DNA from: Amblyomma americanum
Taxonomy: Eukaryota; Arthropoda; Arachnida; Ixodida; Ixodidae
NCBI RefSeq assembly: GCF_052857255.1
Contig: NC_135500.1
Span: 54,709,272-54,773,271, forward strand
Direction of reading: 5' to 3'
DNA: 64,000 nt
Of this stretch, positions 10,546 to 21,482 are shown in pieces. The translations under genes and the position numbers were made by a program. Position 1 is the first letter of the stretch; each line of letters opens with the position of its first letter. Under the pieces are notes generated by a model. The model worked only from the letters and a program-made list of their open reading frames with translations, was not told where the DNA came from and did no database searches.

Positions 10546-11685
10546 TCACGCACCGCTGACCAAATCAACGACCGATGCCAGGAGTCATTCTGTATGTTGT
10601 CACCTACACTGCCTTTTTCCGACTAGAAGGACATTCAGGCGCGAACGGGCAATTACGGACATAAACGGGAAATTACGAAATTATATGACTATTCATACCA
10701 CAGGAATTTGTGCTGTTCATTGTAGCAGTTACATTATGATCAAAATTACCATGCGAATTCGAAAATTTTGAAGAGGTCAATAACCGAATTTGATTGACCT
10801 TGCTCATTGAAATCCCTGCCTACGTGGTGTTTCCCAACCTACACACTCGGATCTTGGTTATTTCAAGTTGAGGCATCATTCGTGGCTTTCGTTTCTCCTT
10901 TTCTTTACTTTTTATAGATCTGCTTTAATTTTTTTGAATGAAAAGAAAACCCTTCTGTAATTATGGGTGCAGAATAATTGCCGCCGTTCAAGCATGCTGT
11001 TTAAAATACATCCTTTAGTAACTTTTTCTGCATTGTTCCTCTGTTGTTATAACCATATGGTGCTGTCGCGACCACAGCATGACCCAAGTACATATCGCGA
11101 CTTTGCTATCATAGTTTTGTTCTTGCCTGGATCGTCTGTCTTTCCGTGTGTAAAGTTTACTTTCTGCGATTGCGCAAAATGTTTATTTGTCCTGCTTGAC
11201 GCATTGTATACAGTGACGTTTCCTTAGATACGTAGATTTGATGGAGACACACGTATTTGAATGTCTTGTTGCGAGGTTTTGGGCATACTTACAATCACTC
11301 TGTTTCCAGTGACACTTTCTTGTCCTCTATCAAGCTGTATCTTCCCATTTCTAAAACTCCATTTTATCTTCGCACTTCTAATATATATTTTGCAGAACTC
11401 GTTTCTACATGTGCTCGCTGTTGCGAATAAAATTTCGGTGCAATTACTTGCAATGCATGACCGTTGAGGGCTGCTGCCGCGCAGCACACTGGAATGAAGG
11501 GCAGCGTCATTGAGATTTTTCCCTAGCCGTTGGATATGTAAAAAAATCTAAAGGTTCTTGAACAATAAAGATTCGTTAAAATGTTTGTCCTCTGATTGCT
11601 AATTTCATGTTCATTACGTTTTTCACATCAGCGCCATGCACTGCTTTGCTTGTTTTAGACTGATATAGTTTTATAACAGCATATC
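10546..11685. other. Unassigned AT-rich sequence
   Basis: No coding motif, LTR, TIR or tRNA-like box was recognised. The short open frames are unconvincing. Confidence 0.4.
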
Positions 11686-13140
11686 TGATATAGCTGATAT
11701 AGTAACAGCAGATCTGTTGAAGGATGAAGGGGACATCGTGCTAGAAAAACTAGCCACCCTGTATACGCAATGCCTTATGACCTCAACTGTACCAGAAGCT
11801 TGGAAGAATGCAAACATTATCTTAATTCATAAGAAGGGAGACGCCAAGGACTTGAAAAATTACAGGCCGATCAGCTTACTATCCGTTGCCTACAAAGTAT
11901 TTACTAAGGTAATCGCTAATAGAGTCAGGGCAACGTTAGACTTTAATCAAACAAATGATCAGGCAGGCTTTCGTAAAGGATATTCCACACTCGATCATAT
12001 TCACACTATCAATCAGGTGATAGAGAAATGCGCAGAATATAACCAACCTCTATATATAGCTTTCATTGATTACGAGAAAGCATTCGACTCAGTGGAAACC
12101 TCAGCAGTCATACAGGCATTGCGTAATCAGGGGGTAGAAGAGCCTTATGTCAAAATACTGGAAGATATATATAGCAACTGCACAGCTACTATAGTCCTCC
12201 ATAAAGTCAGCAATAAAATTACAATAAGGAAGGGCGTCAGGCAAGGAGACACGATCTCGCCAATGCTGTTCACCGCATGTTTGCAGGAGGTATTTCGAAG
12301 CCTGAATTGGGAACAGTTGGGAATAAGAATAAATGGAGAATACCTATATAATCTGCGATTTGCTGATGACATTGCCTTGCTGAGTCACTCAGGAGGTGAA
12401 CTGCAAATCATGATCAACGAGTTAGACAGGCAGAGCAGATCGGTGGGTCTAAAAATTAACATGCAGAAAACCAAGGTAATGTTCAACAGCCTAGCAAGGG
12501 AACAACAGTTCACAATTGGCAGCGAGAGCCTAGAAATTGTGCCGGAATACGTCTACTTAGGGCAGGTAGTGACAGATGAACCAGATCATGAGAGGGAGAT
12601 AACTAGAAGGATAAGAATGGGCTGGAGCGCATATGGCAAATTCTCGCAGATCATGAGTGGCAGTTTACCAATTTCCCTCAAAAGGAAAGTGTACAACAGC
12701 ATAATCTTACCGGTACTCACCTACGGGGCAGAAACGTGGAGGCTAACGAAAAGAGTTCAGCTTAGGTTAAGGACAACGCAGCGAGCCATGGAAAGAAAAA
12801 TGATAGGTGTAACGTTAAGAGATCGGAAGCGGGCAGAGTGGGTGAGGGAACAAACACGGGTTAATGACATCCTAGTCGAAATCAAGAGAAAGAAATGGGC
12901 TTGGGCAGGGCATGTAAAGCGAAGGCAAGATAACCGCTGGTCCTTAAGGGTAACGGAGTGGGTTCCAAGAGAAAGTAAGCGTAGCAGGGGGCGGCAGAAG
13001 GTTAGGTGGGCAGATGAGATTAAGAAGTTTGCAGGCAAAGGGTGGATGCAGCTGGCAAAAGATAGGGTTAATTGGAGAGACATGGGAGAGGCCTTTGCCC
13101 TGCAGTGGGTGTAGTAAGGCTGATGATGATGATGATGATG
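11686..13140 (+). mobile_element. RTE-clade LINE, 5'-truncated copy with tail
   Basis: It starts inside the RT domain at about 11686 and ends with a (GAT/ATG)n tail at 13120-13140 just after the stop codon. A microsatellite tail in place of poly(A) is typical of RTE elements. The 5' truncation is usual for LINE insertions. No clear target duplication was seen. Confidence 0.85.
11717..13114 (+). CDS. RTE LINE reverse transcriptase (C-terminal 465 codons)
   Basis: A single open frame runs to TAG at 13112. The listed start is TTG at 11717; there is no ATG, because the copy is 5'-truncated and the frame simply enters from upstream. RT blocks appear in order: KNYRPISLLSVAYK (about residue 53), DQAGFRKGYST, FIDYEKAFDSV, GVRQGDTISPMLF, and the catalytic FADD at residues 215-218. 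LKINMQKTKVM and a long C-terminal basic region with the RTE-like AGHVKRRQDNRW and RWADEIKKF motifs follow. No RNase H is present, as expected for RTE. All catalytic residues visible are intact, but without the endonuclease half this copy cannot move on its own. Confidence 0.9.
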   Translation: MKDEGDIVLEKLATLYTQCLMTSTVPEAWKNANIILIHKKGDAKDLKNYRPISLLSVAYKVFTKVIANRVRATLDFNQTNDQAGFRKGYSTLDHIHTINQVIEKCAEYNQPLYIAFIDYEKAFDSVETSAVIQALRNQGVEEPYVKILEDIYSNCTATIVLHKVSNKITIRKGVRQGDTISPMLFTACLQEVFRSLNWEQLGIRINGEYLYNLRFADDIALLSHSGGELQIMINELDRQSRSVGLKINMQKTKVMFNSLAREQQFTIGSESLEIVPEYVYLGQVVTDEPDHEREITRRIRMGWSAYGKFSQIMSGSLPISLKRKVYNSIILPVLTYGAETWRLTKRVQLRLRTTQRAMERKMIGVTLRDRKRAEWVREQTRVNDILVEIKRKKWAWAGHVKRRQDNRWSLRVTEWVPRESKRSRGRQKVRWADEIKKFAGKGWMQLAKDRVNWRDMGEAFALQWV

Positions 13141-13898
13141 AGTTTTATATCTAGTGTGATATTTTCTTTGCTAATTAAATACGCAAAAACATGGAACCAT
13201 TGGTATCAGCAAGGGTGTGACATTCCCGTAGAACCTATGGGGACGATTTTTGAATGCGACGGTGGCGGTGCCTGGGAGCGGCGGTAAACTCATGGATTGC
13301 TCAAAACTCCCTGAGACAAGCTCAGCCAAGCCAATCCAGAAAATCGAATATGGCGGCGCGCGTTCAAGCGGCTGGTCGCGGTCAGTTGCTCGCGTGTTCT
13401 TGGTGCTGGGGGCGCTAGCTGGATTCAAGCTTCGTAAAAACTGGCCACTAACTGCTCCCGCGCTGCTTTCCTGCATGATTTCCTATGTACTTACGTTATG
13501 TGCAGCGTGTATTTCGACGTGTCTATTGAGGTAGCGTGGTGCATGTTGCCGAGCGGCGCGACTGCGTAGCAGCTGCTTAGGGCGCTCGCTCGAGAAGCAA
13601 GAGCTTAACCAATTCAGTGCAACGACCGTTTATTAAAGAATATACAAGTATTCACAATGGATGTACAAAAGTGATGATTCTAGGCATCAGTAGCATGGCA
13701 ATATCAGTGACAGCCACTCCAAAGAATTAGTATCGGAAATTGCCAGTATGCTGCAAAAAGGTACGGTACTATCAAAAGAGTATGGTATACATAACCAAAT
13801 TATACATCAATCAGTATATGTGCATACAGAATAGCTTTGTACAGATTCAGGTAAATGGCAATGAACTAAAACATTTCACATGTTTTGAAATGTATCGA
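13141..13898. other. Unassigned sequence
   Basis: A GC-rich half (13230-13590) with a 94-codon plus-strand frame at 13250-13534 shows no motif. An AT-rich half follows. Nothing further can be supported. Confidence 0.35.
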
Positions 13899-14098
13899 TG
13901 TGTGGCAATGAGTATACACTAACATAGTGAGCCAGCCAAAAGTTTCAACCTTTAACTTGTGCAGAAGAATTCACAGATCATAAGTAGTCCTTGATCAATG
14001 TGTGGCAATGGCTATACACGAACAAAGTGTGCCGGCCAAAAGTTTCAGACTTAAACTTGTGCAGAAGAATTCACAGTACATAAGTAGACTAAGGACAA
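13899..14098. repeat. Two direct repeats of 100 bp
   Basis: The units begin with TGTGTGGCAATG at about 13899 and 13999. They share TGTGCAGAAGAATTCACAG and CCAAAAGTTTCA at matching offsets, giving a period of 100 bp. They differ at scattered positions. They may be two monomers of a minisatellite or a local duplication. Confidence 0.85.
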
Positions 14099-14850
14099 CA
14101 TAATATGATGCAGTGCTGTGTACAGCTTCATGTACAGACACCAAGAAAACTTCACCTTCTAACTCCGCTAACAATGGCCATGTTTACCTCTTGGCTAATG
14201 AGTTGCAGGCTTGCACGCTTTATGGTATTGCTCGTCTTCCGCGGTCTATTTCGGTTACTTGTTTAATGCAGACTCAAAGGAAGGAAAATGTATCCAAGCA
14301 AAGTCGAGAAACGAATTTTTGAAAATTCGCAGAACATTTGTGGCCGTGGCTGCATGCAACAATAATCAGAGATCCTTAATTCAGTTAGCAGTGATGACAC
14401 ACTGGAGGGTAACCCAAAATATGTATGTGTATAAATAGCTCATATAGAAATAACAAATATAATGTGTAGTGTGTATAACAAACCACTAATTCTCTGTGTG
14501 CCATTATATTGCATCTACCACAATGTCGGGTGATTTAGTAAATGGTAAATTGCAAGCGGTCCTTGTACTGTACAGTGTCCGCACATGTTAAGTAATCCAA
14601 TATAACATGCCGGCCACTAGTACTACGGCCCCCCTAATGCATGTGTTGCTTGGGGACGTAAAACCCTCAATGTTACAACTGGAAGAAGAAATTCTTAAAA
14701 CAGCCAGTATAAGTAGCACTTTATCATAGTTTGAGAATGCCTGTTTTCGACACTAGCATACGTGTCAACCAAGTTACATCTCATGCGTATGCCCTCTTAA
14801 TTGTTACAGAGCCGAACGCTTGAGCCAGCCTATTTTAATAATAATATTAA
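14099..14850. other. Unassigned AT-rich sequence
   Basis: No motif or repeat family was recognised up to the SINE at 14851. Confidence 0.4.
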
Positions 14851-15085
14851 TTGGTTTTTTGGGGAAAGGAAATGGCGCAGTATCTGTCTCATATATCCTT
14901 GGACACCTGAACCGCGCCGTAAGTGAAGCGGTAAAGGAGGGAGTGAAAGAAGAAAGGAAGAGGTGCTGTAGTGGAGGGCTCCGGAATAATTTCGACCACC
15001 TGGGGATCTTTAACGTGCACTGACATCGCAAAGCACACGGTCATCCTTAGAGTTTTGCCTCCATAAAAACGCAGCCGCCGCGGTC
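14851..15085 (-). repeat. tRNA-derived SINE, type 2
   Basis: It holds GGAAATGGCGCAGTATCTGT, a purine-rich stretch, GTGGAGGGCTCCGGAATAAT and the core ATCTTTAACGTGCACTGACA. It is cut off at 15085 where the tRNA head would begin (CGGTCGGGT...). The core is shared with SINE type 1. Other copies: 20745-20998, 57396-57604 and 58827-59030. Confidence 0.75.
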
Positions 15086-15229
15086 GGGTGTATAAACAGT
15101 CTGTATTCTCTTGCAAACAGAAGAGCAGTGCTTACCTGTTCATATGGACTAAAAAATGATCCTTACCAAAACATCGTTGCTACCTCATAGTCACCAAGTG
15201 CACATCTAGTAGACTGTTCAATAATAAAC

Positions 15230-15975
15230 CACAATCAATCAGACCTTTGTTATTGCACTTTGAAGACTCATGCCATGAACTGGGAATACTAGATGTCTTG
15301 CCTGAAATTGCCCCCCACACGATTCATTGCCGCCATGGTACTGCCTTCCCACTGCGTGTGACCTCACGCTAACACCGTTTCATGAAAGACAAACACCCCA
15401 AGAACAATTACTACAGGAGTGCTTGGCTTTAAAAGAGAAATATTCAAGCTACATGGAATTTTACACAGATGATTCGAAAAGAACGACACATGTTGGATGT
15501 GCAGTAGCGCAAGGGAAATAGGAAAAGATAGTAAGATTGCCAAGTTGTGTATCACTTTTTACTGCCGAATGTTATGAAATGTGTATGGCTCTAGACCAAA
15601 TAGTACTTGAGAACATCGAAAACAGTGTTATCTACACCGATTCCTTGAGGCTACTCAAAGCGCTGCGGTAAAGAAATGCAGCTACACCCTTACCAGGCAG
15701 CATCATACACAAGATAAAAAAAGTCGCAACACAAGAACATATGTTAAGGTTCTGCTGGGTCCTAAGCCACGTTGGCATGGAGGGTAACGAGAGAGCCGAC
15801 TAAGCAGCTGTACGAGCTCGGAGTGGGGAAATAAAATATGCGAAAATACCTTATAAAGATTGTTATGTTGATACACTACAAATTGAAGAACAAATTGCAG
15901 AAAGTGGAGCAATGAACTGAGCAACAAACTACACTTCATAAAGCCCACCTTGGGAAAATGAGAATCATGCAGACA
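15230..15975 (+). pseudogene. RNase H-bearing LINE, left part
   Basis: The plus strand reads RHGTAFPLRV, then MEFYTDDSKRT (first RNase H Asp, about 15450-15485), LFTAECYEMCMAL (Glu), VIYTDSLRLLKAL (second Asp) and RFCWVLSHVGMEGNERAD (His/Asp). NKLHFIKPTLGK follows near 15930. Stops occur (for example in VAQGK* and NERAD*). The reading is broken off at the TIR element at 15976 and resumes at 19777, so it is the 3' part of one I-group LINE. Confidence 0.8.
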
Positions 15976-16295
15976 CCTGGGGCCGTCTTCCGAGTTTGTG
16001 TCATAATAAAAAGCGCCATAATCTGCCGCAGCGGCCATACTTGGTTGGTCAAAAAACCGAAAGTATATGTCAGTTCGGTTTGCGACTGCGAGCGGCGGCA
16101 GGATATCACTGCGTTGCGGTTGCCGCAGCGAAACGTCCAGCGGCGTTTTTGCTCTTTGCCGAGAAAAAGAGCGCGACCAATGCGACCGAAGAAAAATTCA
16201 GCCACAAGTTTGGCCACGCATCGGATTCCACGGTAAAGGAGTAATATCAAAGCTGCTTTATTTACCCAATTGTCTTCAGCAAATACAAACAATAT

Positions 16296-16490
16296 TGCTA
16301 CGGAAATAAACGCCCCAGGCGCGGCGTGCGCAGACAAAGAGCCCTGAGCCAAGGAAGAAGAGGCGCGAGGAGCGCGCGAAGGGGCAAGCGCGCGCAGTCG
16401 AAAATAAAGATTAGGGGCCGCCAGCGGTGTTCCTTTGGCTCTCTCCGACTCGCTGTGGTTTCCTTTGGGCACGACCGTCGTCCCGTTGCA
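16296..16490 (+). repeat. 5' LTR of the 16.3-kb element
   Basis: It begins TGCTACGGAAATAAACGCC and ends CCCGTTGCA. It shares GGCGCGGCGTGCGC, AAAGATTAGGGGCCGCC and CCTTTGGCTCTC with the 3' LTR. It is about 15 bases longer because of an extra GC-rich stretch. Confidence 0.8.
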
Positions 16491-16495
16491 TATTT

Positions 16496-16513
16496 TGGTG
16501 GCAGCGGTGGGAT
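16496..16513 (+). other. Primer-binding site, tRNA-Leu type
   Basis: TGGTGGCAGCGGTGGGAT is the complement of the 3' end of a tRNA-Leu (AAG type) as I recall the human sequence, including the CCA tail. It lies five bases after the LTR. The identical 18 bases occur at 34315-34332. Confidence 0.7.
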
Positions 16514-17060
16514 GGCGCTCACCGGCGCTCTGAAAAAGGCTGTGGAGGGGTCCGTGGATGCCGAGCAACGTCCGGCTGACGCAGCACACGGCGCGGCGGA
16601 CGGCGCCGCTGCTCTCGGGCATTCCGACGGCCTGACCCCTTCCCCTGCGCTGGCGGTCGCCTTTGAGCGCCTCTATCGGCGCCTGGACCGGCTTTTCGAG
16701 CGGCTGGAGAAGGCGGAGCATGAAGATCGCGTCTGTGGTGATGAAGCAGCGCCAGACCAACCGGTTAGGACAATAGGTGAGCAAAGGGCAAGGACCAAGC
16801 TGGCTGCAGGTGGCGACGAGCGTGAGCGTGAGCGGAAGAGGATGGTGCGTCGGCCGGGAGGTGGAGGCGAATTGGGTTCCTGTGACTGTTCCCCTGCTGC
16901 GCCCAGTTGTCTCGAGAACGCCCGTTGTATCGATGCAGCCTGCTTGAAGGTCGGCGTGGGGTCGGTTGTTCCGCACCATGTGATGCTTGCCGCCTCGCTC
17001 ACCGGAGTGAACCTAGCCTGTGTGGGACGTTCTTCGGCGACTGCAGGCGCCTTCACCCAG
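16512..17060 (+). pseudogene. gag-like N-terminus of the 16.3-kb element
   Basis: An ATG at 16512 overlaps the primer site, the same layout as gag-pol in Gypsy B. The frame begins MALTGALKKAVEG and includes an Arg/Glu-rich helical stretch (YRRLDRLFERLEKAEHEDR) like the coiled segment near the start of the Gypsy B gag. No zinc knuckle follows, and the frame drifts into unrelated sequence. It is a truncated gag at best. Confidence 0.5.
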
Positions 17061-17116
17061 GTTACAAACTTTAAAGTCAACGAACAGTTTTACCGCTTTT
17101 TTTTCTCCAAGCACAC

Positions 17117-18134
17117 GTTGCGTCACCTGCCAATGTGCTGTCTCCATCCGAAGAAGAATGGCGCGATAGCAAGTTCCGAAATGTGTCGGTTCAGACAGCA
17201 GACATGAAAGCGATCTCGTCTTCCTCGGTAAATCAAGAGGAGGGCACGCCTAGAGATGCGCCTTAAGAAGCTAACACGGAGCATCAGGAGCAGATAGAAG
17301 AGGCGCAGGCCAACACTGCTGTCGAAGCCGAACGAACAGCTGGCTAAGCTTGAGGTGAGCGGCTTAATAGAACCACTGTCTCAAGGCGAGCAGGAGCCCT
17401 CACCGTTATCGTACGTGGAATAACCACTCACAAGCAGCTCCGCCATCTATCTGGACAGTTTGGTATCAAACGGCACTTCAACACCTTCACCACGGGATGA
17501 CGCCTACCGCAAGTCAAGCTATGTTCCTGAGAAGAACCGGAACCCAGAATGCCCTGTGGCTCATCTGGAAGAGCTGGATGCCCTTTTCAATGCATGCAGC
17601 CTCATCAAGAGAGCGCCGCAAGATGTGCGAGAACAGCAGGGAGCTCCTTCTAGCTGTGGGTCACCGTCGACTACTCCATCGGACGCCATCCCGAGGGTCA
17701 CCAGCGCGGAGTCTGCGAGCCCACATGCTTCTTCATCGCAAGAGTCCTCGTACCCGTCCAGTGGCGACGGCTTTTCTGATAGTTCAGAACCCCGCTCGCC
17801 TCTAGCCAAAGACCTTCAGGTTCCGGTCAATACGTCTCTCGCGAGCGGTGAGATTCTCATCAACTTCGCCAAGGACACGACCACGCTCAAAGAACACCAG
17901 TACGGCTTGGCGGTCGACTACAAAGCGAAGCAGGAGATCGATGCTACCAGCACTGCTGGAACGGCGTTCTGCGCAGACGGTGCCGGCGTTGACTGCGCCA
18001 AGAACGTCATCGAAAAACACCCCAGGTCCTCTCCGACAAGGTCGACAGCTTCAGTGCTGCAGGCTTCCGACATTTTTCGCCCCGCCTCGCTGCACTGGAG
18101 TCTGCGGCCATTGCCCTTGGAGGGCAGCACTTGA
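17117..18134 (+). pseudogene. Non-retroviral coding sequence inside LTR element (possible capture)
   Basis: Frame pieces read like an ordinary cellular protein rather than retroelement proteins. SPSEEEWRDSKFRNVSVQTA (about 17137-17195) ends at a TAA near 17263. A Glu/Ala-rich helical stretch follows. Then 17460-18134 stays open for 224 codons (listed start TTG) and is rich in Ser and Pro, with DDAYRKSSYVPEKNRNPECP and HLEELDALFNACSLIKRAP early on. I do not recognise the family. The position between gag and the 3' LTR, where pol should be, suggests a host transcript copied into the element. A chance frame or an unfamiliar element protein remains possible. Confidence 0.4.
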
Positions 18135-18236
18135 TACTGCCGTACTCTCTGGCTGGCCTCCCTGGACTCGAACAACCTGGACCGTCGCAGTGCGTCGCGG
18201 TAGACTTACTCCCCCCCCCCCCCCTCCGTGGAAAGA

Positions 18237-18416
18237 TGTTACGGGAATAAATGCCCAGGGCGCGGCGTGCGCCGACCAAGTGCCCCGCGCCGAGGAAGAT
18301 GAGGCGCGGGGAGCGCGCGCAGTCAAAAGATAAAGATTAGGGGCCGCCGGCAATGTTCCTTTGGCTCTCACCGACTCGGTGTAGTTTCTTTTGGGCGGGA
18401 CCATCGTTCCGTTGCA
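18237..18416 (+). repeat. 3' LTR of the 16.3-kb element
   Basis: It begins TGTTACGGGAATAAATGCCC and ends TTCCGTTGCA. The next four bases, ATAT, repeat those before the 5' LTR. A C-rich tract (about 18211-18224) precedes it. Confidence 0.8.
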
Positions 18417-18420
18417 ATAT

Positions 18421-19690
18421 AGTTCAGACACTCTCTTCTGCACCGTACATGCCTGAGGTGTCCTTGATGAAAGTATTGTACGCAAACACGCATGGCTTTT
18501 CAGTAACAGAAAGTGGTCCCTACAGCCGTAGATTGCTGATGGTAAATAAAAGGCAGCAAGCTTGTTCACATAACATGGCATTTTACATTTATCTTGAGGA
18601 AAATGCAACGGAGAGGAAAATTGGTAGCATGCACTCACTCGCTGCACAATAGACGCTTCGTGCGGGACTGAACCAAGAAGCCGTGACTTCTTTCCGTCTG
18701 TAATATCGCTGAATATAAACTAATGCTGTAATTAGACTGTTGTGCAGACTAATTTACGTTTTTTTCATTCATTTTATGCAGGAACTGCAAATAAATAAAA
18801 GGGATGAGCTAAGAAAATTTTCTTAATGTGTCTCTCTTGATATATGCGTTGGGAGACTTCGCAGACGAAGTTTTTATAGGGTCGCCGTAGTACGAAGCGC
18901 ACGCATGCCCATTGACGCCATGATATTAACTTCCAAGCTTACTCGTGAGCTCAGTGATGCACAGCCACAGCACCGCGGCTATCGAGAACCCCAAGGGACA
19001 CAAAAAACTACCTCTGACATTTCAAACGCTTCGGTGTAGCAGCGCGTCGCTGGCGACTCACCATACGTGCACGTGAGTGGTTTCGCGCTGGTAAACATTA
19101 CACACGATCACGATGCACGACGCTCCGAGAGCTAATAGAGAGCTTTAAAATAGGAAATGCACGCTTGCGTGCAGTAAACGCAAGTATTTTGAGTGGTGGT
19201 GGTGAAAACATTTATTAATGATAGAGCGAGGTGTTAGGGGTCGTGACCTGAAGGGTCACGCCCTTACATCCATTAATTTGCAGGTCATTCTGCGTTATGA
19301 TATATCGTTCAACATACGCCGACGATATAACCTGGCGATAGTGGCGCCATCCGGTTTAATTGAAGAGAACAATTTCTGCCACAAACCGGTGTTTGTTAAG
19401 CCTAGGAGCCACCGAATCGTCCAACGAAATAAAAAATAAACAGGCCGAATTTATCGTCCATCTAATTTGTTACAGGCAAGACAAACGCCGAATGTCCTGT
19501 GCCCATTTTATAGCCAGTTCACGGGCCGAACAACGCATTAACATCGACGAGTTCATTTCGAAGCGGGAGGCTTCACTTCAAAGCGCGCCGCCATGTTGGC
19601 TGTCGAGCATCTGCTGCATACGTTATGTGTTTGACGTCAGCGCCCGGTTTCTCTGAACATTTTTGCTGCATCCGAACCACCACATCCGCT
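18421..19690. other. Interior of TIR element, no gene seen
   Basis: No transposase motif. At 19193-19225 a GTGGTGGTG tract followed by AAAACATTTATTAAT looks like the tail and 3' end of a LINE on the minus strand; how far it extends is unclear. The rest is unassigned. Confidence 0.35.
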
Positions 19691-19776
19691 TCCGACGTTT
19701 CGACCAATCAGGTGTGCTCATTGAGGCGGATTTTGACGTCTTTTATTATTACACAAACTCAGAATACGGACCCAGG

Positions 19777-20330
19777 AACCTTTCATAGAAGCATTCTTAT
19801 GTCGTATTCGTATAGGACACACACACCCAACTCATCACTACTTACTGACGAAAGAAGACAACTCGTTTGTGAAAGGTGCGGAGACGAGCTCACACTAAAC
19901 CATATTTTATTTGCGTGCTCAAAACTAGAAAAATTAATAAAAGGTATTTGGTCAATTTTATCATCAAGGCATTCCATTTCACCCAGCGCTACTCTTGACT
20001 GATAATGCAATTTTTGACATTCCTTATGTTTTAACTTTTTACTAAGGCTGGTTGTCTTAATAAACTATATATGCCTTGGCATGCTTGCCTTGCCAAGGAT
20101 GGCCGCTGAGGTTACCTGACCTTCTTTAAAGCTTTTACCATTAGCAATCTAAAATATTTTTCTGCAGTTTACTTTCAATAGGTGGTATGAAATGAACTTT
20201 GAGGTCCTTTACGCCACTGTTATTTTACTTTTTTCTATAAAATTATGCACAAGACAATTTTCTATACGTTGCGCCTGGCGCATGATGGCCTTAGCGGCCT
20301 TTGTGCCATAAAACCCAACACGACAACCAC
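19777..20330 (+). pseudogene. RNase H-bearing LINE, C-terminus and 3' UTR
   Basis: This resumes the reading broken at 15975: FLCRIRIGHTH near 19790-19820, then after a frameshift VCERCGDELTLNHILFACSK (about 19870-19925), the C-x2-C...H...C zinc motif at the C-terminus of I-group LINEs. The stop is near 20000. The 3' UTR ends with GCCATAAAACCCAACACGAC near 20325, a LINE-like end. Confidence 0.8.
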
Positions 20331-20744
20331 TTTTTGTTGAAGTAAGGATTGTGGTTCGGTGGCTTCGTCTTTTTTATGTAAGAAGACTTACCACATTTCT
20401 AGATGCTATACACCACTTTAGACTATTCTACCCGATTTCAGCACCCTTTTAACTTTATAATCATGCACATACTCACTACTCTTATGCCCAATACACCCGG
20501 TGTTGATTTTAACGGACCATATTTTAGCCGTAATCAACCAAGAACCATGTCTTTGGCACTGTTTCGAAAAACCTAGCATCATAAATTGTTTAGCTGATTG
20601 CGCATTGATGAAGTGGACACACAAGAAATCAGAGCAGTTTGAAGTCCAGCAGCATAGTTGCTTCCTGTGCACTACCTGTTTGGCAAAATGTTTCGCGTCC
20701 ATGTTAACTTTGTGAAATATCCTGTCACTATTTTAAATTAATTT
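20331..20744. other. Unassigned sequence
   Basis: AT-rich. Opposed short frames (20418-20702 minus, 20500-20715 plus) carry no motif. Confidence 0.35.
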
Positions 20745-20998
20745 AAATTGGCTTTTGTGGAAATGAAATGGGCTCACATATCTGGAGACAGTCGCCATAA
20801 GGGAAGGAATAAAGAGGGGCTAAGAGAAGAAAGGAAGAAAGAGGTGCCGTAGTGGAGGGATGAGGAATAATTTCTACCACCTGGGCATCTTTACATGCAC
20901 TGACATCGCGCAGCACATGGGTGTCTTAGCGTTTGGCCTCCATCAAAAAGAGGCCTCCGCGGTCGCGTTCGAACCAGAGTACTCCAGATCAGTAGCCT
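20745..20998 (-). repeat. tRNA-derived SINE, type 2
   Basis: It keeps GAAGAAAGGAAGAAAGAGGTG, the core CATCTTTACATGCACTGACA and, at the right, a B box read in reverse (GTTCGAACC near 20967), so the tRNA head is partly present. Same orientation as the copy at 14851. Confidence 0.7.
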
Positions 20999-21478
20999 TG
21001 ATATATGTACTGATGGCAGGCCTTCACACCGACTCTAGACCTGCATCTGATCTCTCAAAAACCTTGATAACTTTCTTGGATCAATGGCGTATATTCATCT
21101 AGTTTGATCATGTATTATGTGTGGTAGCATTTAATTCTGGGCATTACGAAAATTGTCCAACGTTTCCGCAGCTCTCTCGGGAAAAATTTGTTCAGTGACG
21201 AACGCGCAGTAGGCTTGAAATTTATCAGCAAAAAATATAAATGCTTTACACGTACTATCAGCACCAAAATGAAACGCGAACAACATAACTGAAATGACAC
21301 CGCAGAAACACAAATCGGTTACCTACTGGCGCTTAAATAAAAGCAGGGGGTCGATTGACACTTCTAAGGGACACTCCTTCACGCCTTCACGCCTTCGAAA
21401 TTGATTTACTCCGCTTGGTCTCATTTTGCTGTTCGTGCTTCAGTTAGCTTGTTCGGATTTACTTTATTGGTGATAAAT
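20999..21478. other. Unassigned flank of Gypsy A
   Basis: No feature was recognised. A short CTTCACGC repetition occurs at about 21382-21400. Confidence 0.35.
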
Positions 21479-21482
21479 AAAT

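Larger units (their letters stand above)
16296..18416 (+). mobile_element. 2.1-kb LTR retrotransposon lacking pol
   Basis: Two similar LTRs (16296-16490 and 18237-18416) start TG and end CA, and are flanked by ATAT on both sides (16292-16295 and 18417-18420). A tRNA-Leu-type primer-binding site follows the left LTR. The interior has a gag-like N-terminus and an open frame of unknown origin, but no protease, RT or integrase. It is non-autonomous. Its ends and primer site resemble Gypsy B at 34.1 kb, a plausible source of enzymes for the family. Confidence 0.8.
15976..19776. mobile_element. TIR element without transposase, nested in LINE
   Basis: The left end 15976 onward (CCTGGGGCCGTCTTCCGAG) and the reverse complement of the right end (CCTGGGTCCGTATTCTGAG) align over about 80 bases. 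They share GAGTTTGTGT, AATAATAAAA and TTGGTC at equal spacing. No clear target duplication is visible, so the superfamily is unknown. Without the nested LTR element the length is about 1.7 kb, and no transposase frame is present. The LINE reading on both sides supports insertion. Confidence 0.7.

Noticed and set aside
13899..14098. CRISPR array
   Set aside because: There are only two units of 100 bases with no spacers, in a eukaryotic repeat context.
15936..16979. 347-codon minus-strand frame
   Set aside because: It crosses the edge of the TIR element, an LTR and a gag-like region on the opposite strand; it is a shadow frame in GC-rich DNA.
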